A DNA stretch of 64,000 bases from contig JAWZYU010000025.1 of NCBI GenBank assembly GCA_038380435.1, forward strand, positions 44,524,691 to 44,588,690, given 5' to 3'. The translations under genes were made by a program, and so were the position numbers. This document shows, one piece after another, positions 33,299 through 44,128 of the stretch; position 1 is the first letter of the stretch; each line of letters begins with the position of its first letter. This DNA is from Ryuthela nishihirai (Eukaryota; Arthropoda; Arachnida; Araneae; Heptathelidae). Below the pieces are notes generated by a model. The model was not told the origin of the DNA, did no database searches, and saw only the letters and a program-made list of their open reading frames with translations.

Positions 33299-34185
33299 TG
33301 CACATCACCAGTATCTGTTACATAGTTCCCAAGATAATTAAACTAGAAACCTGCTCAAGAGTGGAACTAATCAGAATAACTGAATCATAGCCTGCCTGAT
33401 CAATTTTCATCATTTTAGTTTTCTCTCTTTGTCACCAAACCTCTACTCTACTACCAGTCTCATCAACAGCTTGAATGAAATAGTTCATCTCATCAACATC
33501 ATTTACCAAAAGGACTATATCATCAGCATAATATAAATCAGAAATTTTCAGATCTCCAGGCCATTGCAATGCCTGGAGATTGCAAGCCCTTGCAATGAAT
33601 TTCGCATAACATAATCAATAACCAAAAAGCAAAAAGGAGACAAAATGCATCCTTGTCGAACACCAGAAGCAATGCTATTGCTGCAAGTCTTACCTTGATA
33701 ATTGATGTGTTATAGATGTGATTCAGTGTTATTATAGAGAGCTTCCTTATGTTAACTAACTTGTCTGGTATGCTATATGATCTGACGATCAACCACAAAT
33801 TATGACAATTAACAGAGTCAAAAGCCTTTTTGAAATCAACAAAGCTAATAACCACAGGTTTCTGAAATTAAACGTTTCTCAAGAATCTGCCTAATCTGAT
33901 CTTACACATCCCCTACCACTTCTGAATCCACATTGCTCATCACACAATTGCATGTCAACCAGATTCTTAATTCTATTAAGCACAATCATGAAAAGAACTT
34001 TACCTGGAACAGAAAGCAGGCTGATACCCCTATAGCTATCACAGGTACTGCAATCACCTTTTTTATAAATGTGGATAATAATAGATCTGGTAATCCTTAG
34101 GAACAATGCCTTTATCATAAAAGGTATCAAAATTTCAGTTGTCAAGTGATAACTAAAACATTCCCAGCTCAGCTTGTACTCATGG
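33299..34185 (-). mobile_element. LINE reverse transcriptase fragment, minus strand
   Basis: Minus-strand piece colinear with about 31590-32450 of copy 1. Readable: RGISLLSVPGKVLFMIVLNR, DEQCGFRSGRGC, VISFVDFKKAFDSVNCHNLW, IPDKLVNIRK, and the YADD region (decayed to YYADDIVLLVNDVDEM). It lacks both the endonuclease and the 3' end. Frameshifts throughout. Confidence 0.8.
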
Positions 34186-34410
34186 ATCAACTTTTTTTGT
34201 GTTTTCTTTTTGATAATAATAATCCTAAAAGGAAAGGTCTTTTGTGCTTGAGCAAGTCTTTTTTTTTCCCCTCTGATTTCACAATATGCAAAGTAACTGT
34301 TTTCAGTAAACAAATATCCACACTATCGAAAAAAATTTCACTTAATACTTTTACTGCTTTGTTCCTATTATCATGTCACTTTTAATCTGTACTTCCATTT
34401 TCTGTTCTAA

Positions 34411-34797
34411 GGTGGGGGTGGCTTAGTTGATAGCACACCAGGCTCATAATCTGCAGTTCCCAGGTTAGAGTCCCAGCTGGGTCATCTTTGAGATTTATCT
34501 CTGAAAACTCCCTACCCTGCCCATGATCAGTAGGGGACACTGATAGGCTTGGAAAGGCTGCCATCTGTTGGATAGGAGGTTAAGCTGTGGCCCAGTGTGT
34601 GGGAGAGCCATTCCCTGTGCACATTAAAGAACACACTAGATGTCCTTGATGGGAGGCAACCATCTGTCTCCCAACAGCTGTTCCATTGGGTCCCCTCCCC
34701 CAACCTTCTCTGAGTCTTTGGGGATCCTTGTTGTGACCTGGCCATTTAGCCCATTGTGTGCAAAAAAGGGTCGTTTGGATGTAAAATAACCCAATCC
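34411..34797 (+). mobile_element. tRNA-derived SINE, family 1, diverged
   Basis: Full-length layout: A-box-like GTGGCTTAGTTGATAGCAC, decayed B box (GGTTAGAGTCCC), body, and GTAAAATAACCCAATCC followed by a T-run of about 20. More diverged than the copies at 40233 and 61967. No clean target duplication seen. Confidence 0.85.
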
Positions 34798-34979
34798 ATT
34801 TTTTTTTTTTTTTTTTTTATTGCTGTTTTCCATCTGGTTTGTTTAACAATAGTCTAAGCTGCTTGGTACCATAAAAATCCAAACAAATTTCAAAATTGTA
34901 TGTACCATCATTTTATAATATATAATCCAGGTCATATACTGTTGTAAGTATATCTACTCTACTGTTTCATGCATAAATT

Positions 34980-35165
34980 TTTTGATGTGATACTGAACTG
35001 GAATATGAACATTGATGAGTTTTATTATCCATTTGTTTTGTAGATAGAAAGAATCACTAAGCATTTGGCCACATAGGAATAATTGATGTAAAACTATGTT
35101 ATCATTGTTAGGTTAGGATAAATAATATATCAAATAATTGTTCCAAAATGTGCTTAACATATTCA
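34980..35165 (+). repeat. Direct repeat flanking exon 4, upstream copy
   Basis: About 180 bp that recurs at 36236-36415: TGATACTGAACTGGAATA, GAGTTTTATTATCC, TTTGTTTTGTAGATAGAAAG, AATCACTAAGCATTTGG, TTCCAAAATGT. The two copies bracket exon 4. TTTGTTTTGTAG looks like a splice acceptor, but no coding frame follows. Confidence 0.75.
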
Positions 35166-35326
35166 TACAACTTTTCTTAGCTCTGATGGAATACACAAAC
35201 CCTTCCCTTTTTTTCTAGCTCTGATGAAATACACAAACTTTTAAAACCTTTTCCAAATAATTTTTTTAGTTTTTGAATCTTTTTTGAATAATCATCTAGT
35301 AAAGTTTAAAACACTTTAAGAATGAT

Positions 35327-35503
35327 GATAAAAAAAAATCCCCCTCAAGCAGCTGCTTGCTACAGAGGTCTAACAGGAGCCTGGCAGTTTATATGCCATA
35401 GTAGAAGGTCTGAGAGGATGGCAGACCCTCGGCAGAAAAATGACACAAACCCAGGTCCCTTAGATCAGTAGCCAAGCACGCTAACCACTTGGCCATGGGA
35501 CAG
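35327..35503 (-). mobile_element. tRNA-derived SINE, family 2, with 13-bp duplication
   Basis: About 177 bp, minus-oriented. The right end carries the tRNA-like head (minus strand: GTGGTTAGCGTGCTTGGCTA); the left end has CCCCTCAAGCAGCTGCTTGC and an A/T simple repeat. CTTTAAGAATGAT is repeated exactly at 35314-35326 and 35504-35516. Family 2 differs in sequence from family 1. Confidence 0.9.
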
Positions 35504-35516
35504 CTTTAAGAATGAT

Positions 35517-35925
35517 ACTGACCTTTATTTATTAAATGTTTCATTGCTATTGTTTTTTTCACATTTTCCAACATCAACCATGCTTTCAAGAATGCTCAAT
35601 GTCTATCAATTCTAAAATAGTATAGTGACTGCAGAGTCATAATTGTAATTTTTGGAATAAAGGTTTAGAATATGATATGTCTTATCACAATTATACTTGT
35701 AGAAGAGGAATATTTATTGGAGTAATTTATGAAAAATTATAAGTATTTAATTATAGATATAGAATTGTATATATCTTTATGACAAATATAATTATTAATT
35801 TTAATTAAATGTTGAAAACTAGCCCAAAATGAATTAGTAGATTATGAAATTATATAAATTCTTAAGTGTTTTTTCTCTATTTGCATAGCTTTTAAAATAA
35901 TATATAAAATGTTGTTTTTCTATAG
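35517..35925. other. Intron before exon 4, nothing recognised
   Basis: AT-rich; ends in a TTTTTCTATAG acceptor. Confidence 0.55.
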
Positions 35926-36052
35926 GATTGGGATTTTCCACATTTTGTGTGTGATTTAGACATAAAATTGCCTGGTTTGCATGTGGCATCATTCAAGTTT
36001 AATTTATTTCAAAAATATGTTAATATTCCTGATGTTGTCTTCCACATTACAG
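35926..36052 (+). CDS. TMEM117: TMEM117 ortholog, internal exon (loop before segment 7)
   Basis: Fourth TMEM117 exon, 42 codons plus one base. It opens DWDFPHFVCDLDIKLPGLH, the conserved DWEFPHF..D.D..LPGLH block, and closes VVFHIT, joining exon 5 through a split Gly to give HITGKWFNY. It follows the LLIVMQ end of exon 3 in frame (phase 0) and leaves in phase 1 at donor GTAAGT. Its middle (ASFKFNLFQKYVNIPD) is the least conserved part. No hydrophobic helix: this is a soluble loop between membrane segments. The exon is too short for most ORF finders to report. Confidence 0.93.
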
Positions 36053-36235
36053 GTAAGTTTTTAAGTGATTCATCCAAAATATATACTGTAGCTGTTCAAT
36101 TCCTTCACATAAAGGTGTAACTGCTAATTAAATCTAATCAGAAACATTGCCTCTGAATTATGTTCGTATGCACTCATAAATAATTGCATAATAATAATAA
36201 TTGCTAAATAATTGCATATTAATGATGATCACCCA

Positions 36236-36415
36236 TAAATTTATTGATGTCATACTGAACTGGAATACGAAAGTTGATTGAGTTTTATTATCCGTTTGTT
36301 TTGTAGATAGAAAGAATCACTAAGCATTTGGTCATATAGGAATTATTGACAAAAACTATAGTTATCATTGTTTATATATGAAAATAGGTGTTCCAAAATG
36401 TACCTAACATATTCA
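36236..36415 (+). repeat. Direct repeat flanking exon 4, downstream copy
   Basis: Second copy of 34980-35165, with the same block order. About 1.25 kb separates the two. Confidence 0.75.
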
Positions 36416-37009
36416 TTTTCAATGCACCTCTTGTTTTTTCTTTGTTTGTTGTTTTTTTATCTTTCATTTTCAATGTGCTAACATATTTATTTTATTGGGT
36501 TGGCTAAATCACCGTTACATGTAGATCACATTACGGCCACCCACACATTGGCCGACTACTCCGATCCTCGGAGCTGAGCCACTGGCATGTTAATTTATGA
36601 CAACCTACCCATCCCCCACACTCAACAACCAACTGCCTCTCCTGCATTAAGTTCCTCACTTCCCACCTGATGAAGCACCAATAGGAGGGGCGCGAAATGG
36701 GCATCATGAATCAGAAACTTTTTAAGCACTCTATGCTATCAAAAGTATAAATGGTTATTTCATTCGCCAATGCAGGTAGATCATTGGCAGCTGTCATCCT
36801 TATTTTAATCTCCACTGAGACATCACTTGCCGGCAAGAACGTCGAATTTTAAATTTCTCACCAAAAGCATCCCAAGAAGTTCCTGTTACTACCAATCCTC
36901 TACAACATGATAGGTAAATCTCTCCTTAATAATTATTGATACTTGATAGCATAGTCCATGTGTTGAAGTGCTTAAAAACATCTAACAGTGTTATAGAGAA
37001 TTAAATTGC
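36416..37009. other. Intronic; GC-richer unidentified segment 36490-36900
   Basis: This stretch stands out in base composition (ACATTACGGCCACCCACACA, GGAGGGGCGCGAAATGGGC). It may be an old transposon fragment. A CTGATGA...GAAA motif at 36667-36697 resembles a hammerhead core, but the flanking helix does not pair. Confidence 0.35.
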
Positions 37010-37676
37010 TTTAATTTGAATATCTTTTATGATAAATGCATTGTTCCTAAGGATTTTACCAGAGCTATTATTATCCTTATTTTTAAAGAAGGTGATTAGA
37101 GTTCTTGTGATAAATATAGGGATATCAGCTTACTTTCTGTTCCAGGTAAAGTTCTTTGCATGATTGTGCTTAATAGAATTAAGAATCTGGTTGACAGGCA
37201 ATTGCATGATGGGCAATGTGGATTCAGAAGTGGTAGGAGATGTGTAGGTCAGATATTCTCACTCAGGCACATTCTTGAGAAATGTTTAGAGTTTCAGAAA
37301 CCTTTGGTTACTAGCTTTGTTGATTTCAAAAAGGTTTATGACTCTGTTGATCATCATAATTTGTGGTTGATTGTGAGATCATATGGCATACCAGACAAGT
37401 TAGTTAACATAATGAAAACTCTCTACAATAACACTGAGTCATGTGTGAGAGTTTGCAAGACTTGTAGCAATTGGTTTAGCATTGCTTTTGGTATTTGACA
37501 AGGATGCATTTTGTCCCTTTTTCTCTTTTTGGTTTTTGATTATGTTATGCGAAATTCACTTCAAGGGAAAGATTTTGGCCTTAAATGGGTTGGAGATACG
37601 AAAATTTCTGATGTAGATTATGCTGATGATTTAGCCCTTTTGGCAAATGATGTTGATGAGATGGTCTGTAAATGGT
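37010..37676 (+). mobile_element. LINE reverse transcriptase fragment
   Basis: RT piece directly upstream of LINE copy 2. It reads CIVPKDFTRAIIILIFKEGD, SLLSVPGKVLCMIVLNRIKN, GQCGFRSGRRCVGQIFSL, VTSFVDFKKVYDSVDHHNLW, IPDKLVNIMKTLYNN, QGCILSPFLF and YADDLALLANDVDEM, then stops abruptly. The longest frame is 37160-37498. It lacks both the 5' part and the 3' end. Its sequence is closer to the 19770 copy than to copy 1. Confidence 0.85.
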
Positions 37677-37688
37677 AGCTAGGCATAA

Positions 37689-40600
37689 ACTGGAAGGAGA
37701 GCTGTGTACCAATCCCCAGTGATGATGCACAGAACCGGCTAGGTCTAGTGCCTAATGTCTGACCCTGGCTTCTCATGGTGCAGGCTCTTAGTACCTTTCA
37801 AAAGAGAGATTCTCTTTTGGAAGGGAATGGAAGGGGAGGGCTGCCAGTTCAGTATGGCCTACTGATCTGGTCATCTATGGCCACTTTTTTCTTTTTTTTC
37901 CAACTCTGCTGAGGAGTGGTCAACTTCACAGGTCCTGGTGCTGACCATTTATACCTACTAGACTGGACTTGTTTATGGATTTGAGCTTCATTATGGATCC
38001 TGAACTTGCTGCACTGGTGGGCCTCTGTTGAAGGAGAATCTGCCGCTGTGTGTTCTGTTTGCTTGTGTGTTGCCAGTTCTAAGTGAACACAGGTAAGGGA
38101 TATTTATATCAGCTGGTGGATAATTCTGATCAGAAGCTATTGCAGGTACCTGAACCTTCACTCAGCTAGTTGGGTATCTTCAATCCTATACTGGAATAAT
38201 GTGTTTCAGGCAGGCCATATGGTTCTTGAAAAGGTGGTGCCTGAAGTTCCTACCAGCATCTGTGACTTCAGCCTTTAGCAGAGGAGGGACAGGTCTTTGC
38301 CCCATGCCTGCGATCAGGGGGCTGTTTGATATTGTTGGCCCTACCTATCTCAATAAACCTAGTTTCATTAAAAGATCCTACTAATCATTTTCTCTCTGCA
38401 GGAATGTGGAACTTGAAGACATTACAGAGAGATTATTCTCTTGATGTCCTCACGCAAGAATTCCAACATTGTAATCTAGATATTGTAGGCTTGCAAGAGA
38501 CCAGATGGACAGGTAAAGGTGAAATATTTAAAAGTAATGTTAAATTTTTCTTTTCAGAGAGGGAGGATGGAAAGCATTCCAAGGTGTAAGCTTGCTTCTC
38601 AGCAGACACACCAGTGATGCTCTTCTAGGATATGATGGCATTAATGAGATTTCTTAGAGCAAAATTTAAAACAAAAATTAAATACTTGAATGTCATCTGT
38701 TGTTATGCCCCCACAGAGGACTCTGATGAGAATGAGAAGAATACGTTTTACAGCCAGCTTCAGGATATTTTGAATTCTGTGAAGAAATTTTCTGACCTTT
38801 GGGCAGGAGTTTTAGGTCCCTTTGGCATTGGTAGTTCCAATGGCAATGGAGAACATCTCCTACAGGTAAGTAAACTTAATGGCTTACAAATAATTAACAC
38901 ATAATACAAACATCGGGACATTTATAAATATACATGGGTTTCACCTGATGGGTTGCACAGGAATATGATAGATTATATTTTAATTAACAGCAAATGGGCC
39001 AGTTCAGTAAGGAATACTAGACCATACAGGGGAGCTGAAATTGGGTCTGACCATTACCTTGTCAAAAGTGTCTTGCAGCTGAAGCTCAAGAAATGTGCTA
39101 AAGTTAAGAAAATTACCTTCAACACTGAAGGTCTGAAAGATCCAGATATAGCCAAAGCATACCGCGATAGGCTACATAGTCATTATGACAATATTGGTTT
39201 GCTTACTGCTGAAGTTGAGAAAGTTGAGAAAGAATGGGAACAGTTTAAACAGGCTTTTCTTGAAACCAACAGTGCGCATTTGGGTAAAAGGGAACAGGGG
39301 AAACAAAATTACTTGAGTGATAAGGCTATGGAACTTATTCCTGAAAGAAGGAAGTGCAGGATTAATATGAATCAACACCCTACTAGTCCTAACAGAAGGT
39401 ATTGCAAAGAGCTTAATAAATGTGTAAAGGATCAATTAACAGCTGATAAGACTCTTTGGCTTGATAGCTTGAGTGACAAAGCAGAGGAAGCAGTTAGACA
39501 GCACAACAGCAGGATGTTAATTGTTTTAATGTTTTATGTGGGAAGAAACACACAGGTATAGAGGGATTGAAGGATAAACATGGCAAGGTGGTTGAAGGTG
39601 AGGATTCTGTGATGGCTAGATGGGCTGAGCATTTGTAAGCCATCAGAGATGTTCTAAATGATGTAATTATTTCTACTCCCATTTTTTGTAATGAGGATAG
39701 ATGCATTACTAGCTTTAATGATGGCTCTATATCACATTCCAAAGTCGCATTGGCTATCTCTAAATTAAAACTGCATAAATCACCACTGAAATGCTTAGAG
39801 CTGGGAACATTTGTGTTGTCACATGGCTGACTGAAATTTTGAATATTTTTTTTGATAAAGGTGTTGTTCCTAAGGATTTTACTAGAGCTATCATTGTCCC
39901 AATTTTTAAAAAAAGTGATTGCAGTTCTTGTGATAATTATAGTGGAATTGGTTTACTTTCTGTTCCAGGTAAAGTTCTTTGCATTATTATACTTAATAGA
40001 ATTAAGAATTTGGTTGATGGACAACTTTGTGATGAACAGTGTGGATTCAGAAGTGGTAGGGGATGTATTGATCAAATATTTTCACTTAGGCAGATTCTTG
40101 AAAAACGTTTAGAATTTCAGAAACCTGTGGTTACTAGCATTATAGATTTCAAAAAGGCTTTTGACTCTGTTGAACGGCATAGTTTGTGGTTTATTGTTAG
40201 ATCATATGGAATACCTGATAAGTTAGTTAATGGGTTGGGTTGGGTTGCGTTGTTTTACCTCTGAGCGGCACTTTTTTGCACACCATGGGCTAACTGGGCA
40301 GGTCACATGGACCCCGAAGGCTCAGAGAAGGTTGGGGGAGGGGACCCACTGGAACAGCTGTTGGGAGACAGATGGTAGCCTCCCGTCAAGGCCATCCAGC
40401 GTGTTCTTTAACGTGCACAGGGTATGGCTCTCCCGCACACGGGGCCACGGCTTAACGTCCCATCCGACGGACGGCGGCCTTTCCAAGCCCATCGGTGTCC
40501 CCTACTGACCGTGGGCACGGCGGGGAATTTTGCGGAGATAAATCTCAACGCTGACCCAGTTGGGACTCGAACCTGGGAACTACAGATTACGAGCCTGGCG

Positions 40601-40870
40601 CGCTACCGACTGAGCCACCACTGCCCCAGTTAGTTAATGAGATCTCTCTATAATAACACTGAGTCATGTGTGAGAGTTGGTATGTCTTGCAGTGATTGGT
40701 TTAGTATTGCTAGTGGCATTAGACAAGGGTGCATTTTGTCTCCTTTTCTCTTTTAGTTATTGATTATGTAATGCAAAATTCTTTGCAAGGGAAAGATTTT
40801 GGCTTTAAATGGTCTAGAGATTTCAACATTTCTGATTGAGATTATGCAGATGATTTGGCATTGTTTACTA
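37689..40870 (+). mobile_element. LINE copy 2, near-identical to copy 1, no 3' end, SINE inside
   Basis: Colinear with copy 1 from its first base (CTGGAAGGAGAGCTGTGTACC) to the YADD region, and nearly identical to it. It shares copy 1's frameshift near the NSRMLIVLMFYVGRNTQ stretch and the inserted CATTTGTAAGCCATC near the linker end. Differences: a ~60-bp deletion in the endonuclease (near 38786) that removes the DFN block, and an intact SDH (IGSDHYLVKS). The reverse transcriptase frame 39791-40264 (157 codons) is cut by the SINE at 40233-40627. Homology ends near 40870, so the last ~750 bp of copy 1 are missing. Confidence 0.9.
40233..40627 (-). mobile_element. tRNA-derived SINE, family 1, with 12-bp duplication and known empty site
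   Basis: Full-length minus-oriented SINE with a (TTGGG)-type tail end at left and intact B box (GGGACTCGAACC) and A box at right. AGTTAGTTAATG is repeated at 40221-40232 and 40628-40639. LINE copy 1 has the uninterrupted site at 32008-32019, so this insertion is later than the split of the two LINE copies or was absent from their source. Confidence 0.96.
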
Positions 40871-41394
40871 ATGAGTCACTATCCTTGCACAGCGAAGATT
40901 TTGAGGGGGAGAGGTAATGTATTGCACAGCGAAGATATTGAGGGGGAGAGGTAATGTATTTTGAACTATTCAGTATAAACTCAAAAACTAATAATTTTTT
41001 TAAATTAAACTTGGGGAGGGGGGTAAATGCTTTCAGTAGAGCAACAGAGAAGTGAGAAAGGCGAGTTATAACATCCTACTCGAAATTGCCCTTCCCACTG
41101 TAGAAGGACTGTTTTTTGTGTAAAGTCTTTTTGCTTCTGTATCCAAGACCTCAATTATTTTCAGGTAATGATAAAAGATCAGGTTTTTAGACTGGAAACC
41201 AATGAAGTAATTAAAAAATAGTAACGTATAACCTAATGTGATGTTTAAAAAAAATCCGCAGCAAAAAGAGTTGTAATCCTGCCATTGTCATAACCAACAA
41301 TATATTGTAACTCTGAAAGATTGATAACAGCATATAAAAATGCAGGAATGAAATCAATAAATCGATGGAAGTAAAAATATAAATAAAGTAAAAA
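40871..41394. other. Intronic; 30-bp tandem duplication near 40885-40960
   Basis: GCACAGCGAAGATWTTGAGG plus GGGAGAGGTAATGTATT occurs twice in tandem directly after the break of LINE copy 2. Nothing else recognised. Confidence 0.55.
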
Positions 41395-42345
41395 TTAAAA
41401 AAAAAATGCACATCTTTACATGTGCACCCTAAAAAGTAGAAAATGAAACTAAAGCATATCAGTGGTTCAATCAGTTACTGAATTTATATTCACTTGAAAG
41501 GAAGATAGTGTGCCAACAATCTTGTTGAGTAAGTAAATTGCCGCTCTATCTTCCTTTGAAGTGAAAATGAATTCGGTGACTGATTGCACCATCAGTATGC
41601 TTTAGTTTTATTTTCTACTTTTTAAGGTGCATATGGAAAGATAGGTATTTTTAATTTATTTTTTTTGTCACAAAAAACATCTACGTTTAGAAATTTTCAT
41701 TTGACACATGACTCATAAACATTGACCACATTTTCCCTACCCCTGCTTTTAAAGTTGTGTTTAAGGTAGCCCTTAACATTGGAGATGTCACAAGCCTTAA
41801 TTTGATGCCTTAATTGATTTTTTTGGTTAATTTGACATATAACTCATTAAGATCCACTCACACAAAAAATCCACCTTTTTTTTGAAGGGAAGAATTGTGG
41901 GGTGGGAGCAAATTCAAAACCATTTACGATGGTCTTCATAAAAAATTTCATTTGACCTAACTCATAAGTGTAGGTCCTCACATTCGGAAAATATAGTGGA
42001 ACAATCATTTTCATATTTCCCCTTTTTTAGGGGTGAATTTTTGTGAGTCAGTTTTGTTTAATCTATGATACTCTCTGCATCACAAGTTTTCATTTGACGC
42101 ATAGTTTGTTACTTTCAGTACTCACATTCTGGAGATATAGAGGAACAATTGTTTTAATATTTCCCCTTTTTAGGGAAGGAAGCATGGGGGATAAATATTT
42201 TATAGCCTATGATACTCCCACATAATAATCTTTCATTTGACACATTAGGTTAAGTTTGTCCACTACTCTCAAAAGATATGGTAGAGCAACTGTTTTGACA
42301 AATACACAAATCGACAAATGACAAATGAAAAGCAATAGGAAGAAA
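41395..42345 (-). repeat. Foldback repeat, second copy (palindromic centre plus inverted arm)
   Basis: The central palindrome lies at about 41425-41640 (a block with ACTAAAGCATATCAGTGG and its complement, centred near 41533). Reverse-oriented ~145-bp units follow, with CTTTCATTTGACAYAT-type blocks near 41690, 41825, 41945, 42080 and 42226, down to the outer end at about 42345. Same family as 3597-7692; only one long arm is present. Confidence 0.8.
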
Positions 42346-43383
42346 TGAACAAGTTGTAAGCCAACCACTGTTGCAACCAGTGATGTTGCATAACTCCAAA
42401 AGACTGATACAAATAAATCTGCAGAAATAAAATCATAATAGATCTATAGAAATGAAAAGGAAGTTTTAATTATAAAAGTTCAAATAAAATACTAACTGAA
42501 TTGAAAAGTTATCCAATGTTGATGATGCTGTGCGCATCATGTGTCGACACTTGCTACTAATTACTCCCATCCTACATCTTGTTGGGCTATGACTATTTAC
42601 CAGTAGTTGTGCACAAACAAGTTATGGTTTTTGTTTCAGTAGTAAGAGCACCGTTGAATGCTGGGATGAATGATAAAGGTTATTTTAGGCATATTGAAAT
42701 AGTTTTAATTGAGAAAACTGAGGTAGGGTAAAATGAAAAAAAATAAGAGGTACATACTTTGTAATTGCTTTCAAAATTATCTGATTTTAAAAATAGCAGT
42801 TTTTTGCTTAATTTCTAGGAGAATTTTTAAACTTTAAGAAAACATTGGTTTGTCATAGTTCAGATCAAACTCAAGAGCTTAAATCACGAGGTTCCTTGAA
42901 TATAGAAAAAAGGAAACAAGTAAATCAGCTTTGCCATATATCAGGTCTAAAACTTGATGATCAGATGGCTTAAACATTATTTATATCACAGCTTAACAAA
43001 ATATTCATCAAATGAAGAAAGTATTATTTTTCAAGCTTGTATATTTTGGTAAGATATATATAAGAAAAGTTTGAAACAGCAATTTCTTTTTTTTAAGTTA
43101 AAGTTTCATGTGCTGTACCAAAAACGGATATAGTCTTCTTTGGCCTTTCGGATTCTCTCAATATCTGTAATCAGTGGGGATACTGGAAGATTTAAAAATC
43201 TGAATCAGAGATGGGTTTTAGTTTTTTATTTTATCACAGTGAAACTAGTCTTCATGAATTATATTCTAAGTGTTAAAGAATAATCTAATGTCTTTATGTA
43301 TAAAATGCAGAACTAAAGAACATTAAAAGATACAAATTTCACCAAGAATGAATGACTCTGGACTTATTTCATCTTTTACAGCA
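42346..43383. other. Intronic, nothing recognised
   Basis: AT-rich; no feature found. Confidence 0.45.
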
Positions 43384-43392
43384 TATCAAGTT

Positions 43393-43587
43393 TCATGGTT
43401 GAGTGGTTAGCGCGCTTGGCTACTGATATAAGGGACCTGGGTTCGAGCCCCAGGTAAGGCATTGCTGTTTGTGTCGTTTTTCTGCTGAGGTCTTGCCATC
43501 CTCTCAGACCTTCTACTATGGCATATAAACTGACAGGCTCCTGTCAGACTTCTGTGGCAAGCAGCTGCTTGAGGGGGTATTTATTAT
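43393..43587 (+). mobile_element. tRNA-derived SINE, family 2
   Basis: Plus-oriented and the best example of family 2. A-box-like TGGTTGAGTGGTTAGCGCGC, B box GGGTTCGAGCCCC, then a ~110-bp body (CAGACCTTCTACTATGGCAT, GCAGCTGCTTGAGGGGGTAT) and an ATT repeat tail. TATCAAGTT repeats at 43384-43392 and 43588-43596. Confidence 0.9.
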
Positions 43588-43596
43588 TATCAAGTT

Positions 43597-44124
43597 GTGA
43601 TTATCATTACACAAATTGTACTTTTTATTATATGATATTTTTCAGTGCAAGTGTATTATTTACATATTGTGAAATTATCACTAAGTTTTATTATATATTG
43701 TTAGTCTGCATACGTTAGTTATTGCCTCAGCTGCTGCAGCAAATGTGCTTCACCACTGATAATCATGCAACCTAGCAACTCTTAACAGCTGCTTAGTTTG
43801 TTGCTCTGCAACAATAAGATCACTGTTATGTAATAAAAACTGTGGGAGTTTCTATTCTTTGGACTGCACTAATGAAAATAATTTCTTTTTTTATTTTATT
43901 TTTTATTATATTTATATATATATTTTATATTATAAATTTATTTATTTTATTATATCAGATCTTTTATTAAATAAAAAGTAATATAAATAAATAATGGGCA
44001 AGATCTGGGGGGAGCAAAGAGGATGCCCCCTCCCCTCCTTTCAGAATGCTAATAATGAATAATGGTAAAAGAGGCAAAAAAAAATGAAACCTATTTATAT
44101 TTCATGCATTTTTAAAGAAATCTT
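43597..44124. other. Intronic, AT simple sequence
   Basis: Contains long TATTTTAT-type low-complexity sequence at 43870-43990. No gene. Confidence 0.5.
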
Positions 44125-44128
44125 TTAA

